64,000 bases of DNA, from positions 558,001 to 622,000 of the forward strand of contig JAYKKM010000199.1 in assembly GCA_035772405.1 (NCBI GenBank). The letters are read 5' to 3'. The notes beneath the pieces were generated by a model, which searched no databases, was not told where the DNA came from, and saw only the letters and a program-made list of their open reading frames with translations. The DNA is from Chrysogorgia sp. JL179-B06. Taxonomy: Eukaryota; Cnidaria; Anthozoa; Scleralcyonacea; Chrysogorgiidae. A program made the position numbers and the translations under genes. Shown piece by piece: positions 57,077 to 64,000 of the stretch (position 1 is the stretch's first letter; every line of letters begins with the position of its first letter).

Positions 57077-59801
57077 TTAATCGTCGTCGTCATCGAAGTC
57101 CTCGTCGTCATCAAGATCCTCGCCCTGTTCAAATGCCTCGTGTTGCGCAGCCTTCAATGCGTTTTCTTCTTCGACTGTCGGGTCGTCGGTTTCCGTAATT
57201 TCCGGACCGCTCGGGTATTCTTCTTGAGGTACAGGTGGCGCGGGCGGGCTGTAGTTCTCGGAACTGTATCTCTGACCCCAACCGACGTATATATTCTCGA
57301 ATTTCCTGGAAGATAAGATGGAATGTTGAGCCACAAAAAGAACTACGTCATTAACATCTTACGCACTAATAACACCTAAAGGTGACAGACTGCACACTAC
57401 ACTTGTTGAGGTTTTTCTCGGAGGGGGGGGGGGTCTAATGTTGGATACATGTACAATATGCCACCACACCCCCCGTTATACGTGGAACCTAATGTACCAA
57501 CCTGTCGATGGCAAAACTATGAGCTCCAGGCCACAGGTTGCTGTGCATAATGGCGATGGCATGTTGTGGTACCAAACTTGGTGATCTGGAAACCGTCCAA
57601 GCGTTCGACCCATCGATGTCTAAGAATTTAAACAAATCGGTTCGCTGGTCAGAAATAGATATAATGGATACCTTTCTGTTTTTGTCTTGTCTTTATTTTT
57701 CGTTAGGTTAGGATCAAGGTTAGGGTTAGGATTAAGATTGAGATTAGGGTTAGTAGTTGTAGAAAATGTAAAGGTCCTTTTGAGTCATCCCTTTTAGCCT
57801 TCACCTAATGGATAAACGTCGAAAAAACATGGCAGAATAATATTAACTTCCTTTGCTCGGTCTATATATATATATAAAAGTATTTGTCTTCGGTTTTTCA
57901 CAAAGACCGAGCGACAAAGAGACCTCGCTATCGATTAACAAGTCTTTATGATTGGTTCAAATGACGGCAGCAGGTTTTCTGGCAACCATCAGAGTATTAT
58001 TCTTACCTGCGTCTTCTGATAAAGGAGTTAACAATGGTGGCCCGACTTCAGGCTCTGGTTCATCAGGCTCTTCTCGTTCCTCTTCTTCCTCCTCTTCCTC
58101 TTCCTCCTCCTCTTCTTTCTTCTGGTTCGGATTGTACCAAGAACATCGACCCTGAGAGAAGCAAGGACGACATCAAATTAGTTCCCCGTCCTTCCCTGAG
58201 AAAGGCCAAATCTTTGCGCATTCGCTTCATTGCCATCGTGGCAACGTTTAGTTGACTTACCTGTGGTAGAATGTACTGAATATGATGGACCCAATTGCTG
58301 AAAGAAGGGTCGATTAATTCACTGACACTAAGCCCTTCGAACTCCGGGTTCACTACGAAGGTTTCGCGAGCTAAAACAAAACGAAAGAAATTTTAAACTT
58401 TACTTACTTATAAGATAATTAACGGTCTTGCGCCATCGTATTTAGAAAACCTTATCACTATTAATTAATTATTATAAGCATTTATATTGTGTTAGAGCGA
58501 AAATTACGAACAGGAGTGTAACTAGTGTACATGTCCATAGTGTACATAAACACTTGTACATGCCCTTGTTTCATCACGCATTGATCATTGTAACAGTCTT
58601 ATCTATGGTCTTCCAGCCTACCAACTCCAAAAGATCCAACGAGTGCAAAATACAGCTGCCCGTGTTGTCCTTAGCCGTTCAAAATTCTGTCATATCACGC
58701 CAGTTCTATATGAACTCCATTGGCTCCCTGTCTCTTTTCGAATCAAGTTTAAAATTCTTCTTATTACTTTTAAAATACTGCATGATCAATGTCCAATTTA
58801 CCTTAGAGATCTTATTACTCTTTGTAATAACAGTAGATATAGTCTTCGCTCTTCAGAAAGAACCCTACTCAAACAGCCTAAATTCAAATCACTTAAAACA
58901 CTTGGTGATCGATCCTTCTCGGCTGCAGCATCTAGACTATGGAATGAACTACCGATAGGAATTCGGGAAAGTATTAATGTCAACATTTTTAAGAGATCTT
59001 TTTAAAGTAGCATTCAATAATTGATTATGTAATTTTTAACAGTTACTACAGTAGCTAGGTTTTTATGATTGTAATGCGCATTTGAACAATTTTGTTGCTA
59101 ATTTGCGCGGACTTCTTATAGCCCCAAAGTCTGTCTTTGTTACTATGATCGTGCATCTCGATAGCTGCGCCTAAGCTCTGAAATGCTCTGCCAGCCAATA
59201 TCAGAAATGCTCCTCTTGTTCTTTTGATGCATGCAGCGTCCGTGTGTCATTCACTATACGATTGTCCGTCCGTCTGTCTGTTATCAGGAATTCTTTAATA
59301 CCATTAGATACAAAACTTCAAAACACATTGTCGTCTTTCAAACGAAGTTTGCCATCCCTCAGTTCCTCTATGTAATTTCTAAATAATAATCTTTTATCTT
59401 AACAATACACTTTGTATTTATCTTAAAGTGCCTCTAACCTCAAAAATTTTTATTGTCTTATTTGGAAGAACTTTTAAAATGATAAAGTAACTTCTTTTGA
59501 AGATTTTCACTTCTTTGCTTTCTTTTTGAGATATATCAGTTTGTTTGATATGCAAATCTGGAATTTCGTCACACCTGCATAATGAGTTATCAGAGAATGT
59601 TGTATATCTTTGCGTTCGTGAAATAAAAACAAACTGATATATCTCAAAAAGAAAGCAAAGAAACGAAAATCTTCAAAAGAAGTTACTTTATCATTTTAAA
59701 AGTTCTTCCAAACAAGACAATAAAACATTTTGAGGTTATGGGCACTTTAAGTAAACATTTCGGCTTTATTGATGTATTATTGATGAGATTCCGAGTTTGA
59801 A

Positions 59802-59880
<79 letters not shown>

Positions 59881-62800
59881 GACACCACAAGCACTCACAG
59901 TGACTTAACCCCATCCTCAAATAGTATTCATAACAATGTTACATCCAAACTGGCTAAGGGATTTAAATTTGGTCAACTAAACATTAATGGTCTGCTGTCT
60001 CACATTGATCAAGTAAGGATTCTAATAACAGAGTATGAGTTTGATATTCTTGCTATTAATGAAACCAAGCTTGATCAAAGTGTAGACAGTGGACTCGTTC
60101 AAATAAACCAATATACCTTGGTTAGATTGGATCGTAACACCAATCGAGGGGGTGGAGTTGCATTGTATATCAAAGATTATATTAACTATAAATTACGTGG
60201 TGACATTGTGCCTGCTAATTTAGAAATGTTAGCAATAGAAATTTCTAAGCCAAAGGTCAGGCCAATAATTGTTGCCACTTGGTATAGACCACCACAATCT
60301 CCAGTCAGTACTTTTAGAGAGTTTGAAGACTTCCTTAAAACTGTGGACACTGGGGGTAAAGAAACTTTGATAGTAGGTGATATAAATTGTGATATAGCTC
60401 AAACTTCAATTGATCCACTATGTGCCCCTACAAAGTTTGTTTACGATGCCTACCAATTTACTCAGTTGATCACAGATTATACTAGAGTGACAGAGCGATC
60501 TAAAACCCTGATTGACCACTTGCTGAGCAATGAGCCTCAAAATATAGTTGACTCAGGAGTTATTGAAACTTGTATAAGTGATCATTATTTGATATATGGT
60601 GTCAGGAAATTTCAAACTATTAAATGTGAACCAAGATATACTGAAAGTCGGAACATGAAAAACTTTAACACACACTTTAAAGTTTGTTAAATTAAATCTG
60701 TTTGCATCCGTATTTATTTCAGCGAAGTCTCTTCTTACCTCCTTCGTCCTCTTCATCGTCCTCTTCCTCGAACATGTAGCATCCTTGAGGACTGATGGTC
60801 GTCGAGGCGGATATTCTGGCGACGAGGGCCCTTAAGTAGTTCGCCTCGTTGCCAGGAAATGGAGGATAACTCACAATCTGCGACATAAAAAAACACAAAT
60901 AGACTCTGCGTTCGTAAACTCCCATAAGGCATGCGGATGCATACACAGCCACTACTTACCGGTGTGTCTAGATTTCCAGTTAAAAACTTCTTGATCTGGC
61001 GAGATATGACAATCTGAGCGGGTTTCACGAGCGGTAGCCGAACCCAACGTTTACCAGCTAAAAAAGTCCAGCAATAATTAATATTGCATATTATATACAT
61101 CTGGCATTTCTATATGATTTCTAGCTAGCAGCAAAAATCAGGAAATTCGTCCTTACGTTCAGTGCAAACAAAGTAGACTTTCTTGTTGCATCCTGTTCGT
61201 AGACTTTCCGTCGGAATATCAGGTGGTGGTTTGTAATCGATTTTCGGAAGATCGTCGTCTTCTTCGATATTTAAACTATCATGACCTACAGTTGAATGGG
61301 GAAGGAATCGTCCGTTATCCTGCATACAGGGCCCAGTTAAGGCTATGGCCAAAATGGCTCGTGCTCTGGGTCCCAAACCTTGGGAAGACCCCACGCTCTC
61401 GAGTAGTGTTTCAAAAATTGTGAAAGTACTCATGTTTTCATCTCTAAAGGCATTAGCATACTGTGTTGGAGACTAGGAATAGGACGTAGGTCTATTGTAC
61501 ATTCACCATGCGCGTGGCTCCCACATGCGCGACTTTTAATGTTCACTGCGGTCTGATGATGAAGGACATATCGTCCGAAACGTCGTCCATGAATATACGT
61601 AAGTACTCTTACTTAAAGGGCCTATCCGGGGTTTTGGGATTTTATATATTCGTAATCTTTGGGTTCTACCAAGAAGAAATGTAATATATCTTGTCGTTCG
61701 AAAATTTCATCTTCACGCCTTTTTTCTTTTTTAAACAGACCTTTTTTGACAACATTCGCTCAATTCCCAAACTTTCATTGTATTTTCACTGCTGAATCAA
61801 TGTGCAATGTTTTTGCGTGTCCCTGCTTGACGTCTTTTCATGTGAGTAGTAGTACATCACTTAGCAAGGGGAAAGGCATGAAGAGGAAATTTTCGCACGA
61901 CAAGATATTTTACAATTCTTCTCAAGAGATTCCCCCAAACCCTGGATAGGCACTTTAAGAATTTTTCGACACAATGAAGTTCTCTTATTTCTCCTTAATT
62001 TTCATATTATATCCAGTTTAAAAGGACACTCCATCCCCAAAACCAAGTGTTGCTTCAATGAAAGTTATTTGTCGCCTTACATGAGAATGGGTATTAGTTT
62101 TCTTCTAATATTGTTAGGTTTAGAGAAATTTGGTTTTGTTTATCGTATTTTTGTAAATTGAAGACCGCCATTTTTGTTCTGATTGCGCGCGAGTGTGGTC
62201 GCTCCCATAGCCTGCAATGCAGGCTCTTGGTGTTGCCGGTATCGCATCCATTAATCTTTGACGTCATTGAGTGATAGAAATACTAGGGTCCGTTACAAAC
62301 TTGGATGGCGATGGTAGTGAAAACGTGGATAATTTTTAGCATTTAAAAGATGGCACTGTTTGCCTGGAAATAATTATTTTCACTGTACCTGTCAGAATGA
62401 CCAGCACAAATGAATTTGTAACGGACATACAAAAATGTGTACCTGTTGCGGTACCACTTAGTGTAACATCTCAAAACTTAGCGTAACGTCTCAAACTTAG
62501 CGTAACGTCTCAAACTTAGCGTAACGTTTCAAACTTAACGTAACGTCTCCAAACTTAGTGTAACGTCTGATAACGTAGCGCAATATCTCCGAACTTAGCG
62601 TTACGTCTCATAATTTAGCGCAATATCTTAAAACTTAGCGTAACGTCTCATAACATAACACAATATCTCCAAACTTAGCGTAACGTCTCATAACTTAGCG
62701 CAATGTCTCCAAAGCTTAGCGTAGTGTCTCTCATTGCGATTGTACAACACAAAATCTAAAGCAGAGTCCATTCAGCACAAAAATGTTGAAACTTTCACAA

Positions 62801-63601
62801 AAAGTTGAGTTAATCTTCGGACAAGATGAGCATCGGACAAAATGACAGACAGAATTAATATTGTAACTGTCAAATCTCTGGAAATGGAAAATTTTTACCG
62901 GATAATGTCCGTGGCCGGCCGCTAATATCCAGGCTTGGTTCACGCCGTCCTGTAGACGTAAAAATGCTCAGACGGCTGTTGTAAACAGAACGAAAATGGT
63001 GTACAGTTATCTTTGTTTTGCATGGAGAATGTTTTCGTTTGAAGGATGCCATCCTCCTGGTTTGTCGGTCGTATTTGATACTCCACACTATACAAAGAAA
63101 CCCGGTTTTCATCTATTGTGCATGATCTCTATTCTCACACTTTGACAAGAAATCCTTCACAATAGTGTCTATCACTCAATGACGTCAAAAGTTAATGGAA
63201 GCAACCACATTCGTTGCACAGTCGTTTATAGATTGCGAGGTGCCTAAATAACAGTTATAAACTGGAAGAGAACGATAGTCCATTTTTCATGAGCAGAAAT
63301 CCTCCGGATTGAAACGGAATCCGTTGCATTCAGATCCAATGTTATTTTTCACTGTAAGAATTGTGGACATACTTTTTTGAGGTATAACATGCTCCTCCTC
63401 TTCCTCCTCTACTTCTTCGCCCTGTGAGAGAATAAACGACAGAATAACGTTGGGTATTGTTGTAGTTATTTATTTTAAATACAAGAGTTATTGCATGATC
63501 ATGGCTTACCCCCTTCGCAAGATTGTACTCCTCAGGGTCTTCACCCTCCACGAATTCCACTTCAGCTATGTAGTAGTTATTAGACAAACCAAACATTTTA
63601 C
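57077..63601 (-). CDS. RSPH4A: Radial spoke head protein, RSPH4A/RSPH6A type (3' part)
   Basis: Nine exons in transcript order: 63601-63510, 63421-63373, 61285-61157, 61057-60960, 60877-60739, 58370-58261, 58151-58007, 57619-57502 and 57305-57077 (TAA). Phases all agree; about 369 residues. Diagnostic stretches: [89 protein letters not shown], a Glu-rich run, [61 protein letters not shown] and an Asp-rich end. The family forms the head of radial spokes that signal to the central pair in 9+2 cilia. The first exon here starts in phase 1 with an acceptor, so the N-terminal exons lie beyond 64000. Whether it is the pro-orthologue of RSPH4A and RSPH6A cannot be told. Confidence 0.95.
57705..57757. 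repeat. Degenerate TTAGGG-like array
   Basis: GGTTAGGATCAAGGTTAGGG and further variants form about eight diverged hexamers in an RSPH intron. Confidence 0.5.
58395..59225 (+). pseudogene. Nested LINE fragments in RSPH intron
   Basis: Flanking pieces 58395-58465 and 59095-59220 match consecutive parts of the L2 LINE (55020-55085 and 55105-55215). Between them sits another LINE 3' fragment whose frame (58643-59005) reads [30 protein letters not shown] and [13 protein letters not shown]. The order implies the second insertion landed in the first. Confidence 0.7.
59448..59732. mobile_element. Foldback MITE R, copy 2
   Basis: Same arms as 38417-38852 (TTATTGTCTTATTTGGAAG...CTTCCAAACAAGACAATAA) with a shorter centre of about 45 bp. 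Confidence 0.8.
59802..59881. repeat. (TGTC)n tetranucleotide, about 20 copies
   Basis: A pure TGTC run directly upstream of the LINE endonuclease fragment. Confidence 0.95.
59882..60690 (+). pseudogene. LINE endonuclease fragment
   Basis: A frame with [33 protein letters not shown] (APE N-terminal motifs), [17 protein letters not shown] and SDHYLIYG, ending at a TAA at 60688. The reverse transcriptase is missing, so the insertion is 3'-truncated or was cut by recombination. It lies sense-opposite to the RSPH gene, in the intron just upstream of exon 58370. Confidence 0.8.
61545..62028 (+). mobile_element. PLE-tail repeat with inserted foldback MITE, copy 2
   Basis: TCTGATGATGAAGGACATATCGTCC-GAAACGTCGTCCATGAATATA at the left, then AGTACTCTTACTTAAAG. 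A foldback (about 61617-61955, arms beginning GGCCTATCC) follows, then TTTTTCGACACAATGAAG. The insertion point is the same as at 3322. Confidence 0.65.
62030..62215 (-). repeat. Dispersed repeat Q, copy 2
   Basis: Reverse complement of 21195-21370 (TTCAATGAAAGTTATTTGTC, GCGCGCGAGTGTGGTCGC). Confidence 0.65.
62455..62735. repeat. Imperfect tandem repeat CTTAGCGTAACGTCTCAAA
   Basis: About 13 copies of an 18-23 bp unit with variants (CAATATCTCC, TAACGTCTCATAA). It lies in an RSPH intron. Confidence 0.8.
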
Positions 63602-63654
63602 CTGAAAAATGTCATGAATTAATTGTATAATTTGTTTAAATTACTGCAATATAT

Positions 63655-64000
63655 GTTCCTTCCATTTTATTGAGTCATCCATCATTCTCTCCTTTTCCCT
63701 TTCTTCCATTCTTTTCTTAGTTTGTTTCTTTATTTATTTCTTCATTCCTTCCTTCCTGCCTCTCTCTTTCATCTCTTTCTTTTCTTTCTTCTCTTTCTTT
63801 ACTATCATTTATTTCTTTACTTTTTTCACTTTCTTTCTCTTTTTATCTCTCTCTCTCTTTTTTCCTTTCCTTTCCTTTCCTTCCTTCCTTCTCCTTTCTT
63901 TTCTATTCCTTTCCATTCTTTTCATTTCCTTCCTTTTCTTTCTTTCCTTTTTTCACTTTCTTTCTCTTTTTATCTCTCTCTTTTTTCCTTTCCTTTCCTT
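63655..64000. repeat. Pyrimidine-rich CTTT/CCTT microsatellite
   Basis: A CT-rich run to the window edge with two near-identical blocks (TTTCTCTTTTTATCTCTCTC at 63832 and 63961). No exon seen; it is intronic to the RSPH gene. Confidence 0.85.

Overview
This is a gene-sparse, AT-rich, repeat-crowded piece of an animal nuclear genome. The introns follow GT-AG. The window carries a motile-cilium gene (RSPH4A/6A type), a TRIM9/67-type ubiquitin ligase, tRNA-derived SINEs, L2/CR1-like LINEs, a GIY-YIG Penelope-like element (PLE), hAT elements and many foldback MITEs. A marine invertebrate, probably a cnidarian, fits best; that is inference from gene and repeat content, not proof.

Five protein-coding genes are supported. 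(1) 9606-12586 (+): a selenoprotein L-like gene of four exons. Its third exon carries two in-frame TGA codons spaced as U-x-x-U, and a good type II SECIS hairpin lies at 12998-13072. ORF callers break this gene at the TGAs. (2) 13995-24002 (-): a complete TRIM9/TRIM67 orthologue (RING, two B-boxes, coiled coil, FN3, SPRY). (3) 35194-36552 (+): an intronless F-box/leucine-rich-repeat gene. (4) 38975-49941 (+): a complete 13-exon EIF4A3 gene predicting 412 residues. (5) 57077-63601 (-): the last nine exons of a radial-spoke head gene; its 5' exons lie beyond the right edge. Genes 1/2 and 4/5 are tail to tail. All exon phases were checked by hand and agree, except one tentative 47-nt TRIM exon.

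The rest is mobile or simple sequence. 0-9.5 kb: LINE remnant, SINEs, MITEs and a 105-bp satellite. 11.3-12.2 kb: about 940 bp of CAG/CTG repeat inside selenoprotein intron 3. 12.7 kb: a complete minus-strand hammerhead ribozyme between two (TA)n tracts, in the selenoprotein 3' region. 15-31 kb: foldbacks, SINEs, PLE tails and a hAT insertion dated by a paralogous empty site. 31.4-33.1 kb: a TTAA-flanked DNA transposon with a broken Mutator/Kolobok-like ORF. EIF4A3 introns: three non-autonomous hAT elements with exact 8-bp target duplications. 50-55.4 kb: a truncated PLE and an L2-like LINE with an intact 1032-codon frame. 58-62 kb: nested LINE pieces and PLE tails in the radial-spoke introns.

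The most notable system is the UxxU selenoprotein with its SECIS, and the PLE/hammerhead biology around it. A hairpin of the form CTGAnGAA-stem-GAAAC recurs across the window and also lies just downstream of the PLE GIY-YIG ORF, which ties these scattered copies to PLE termini.
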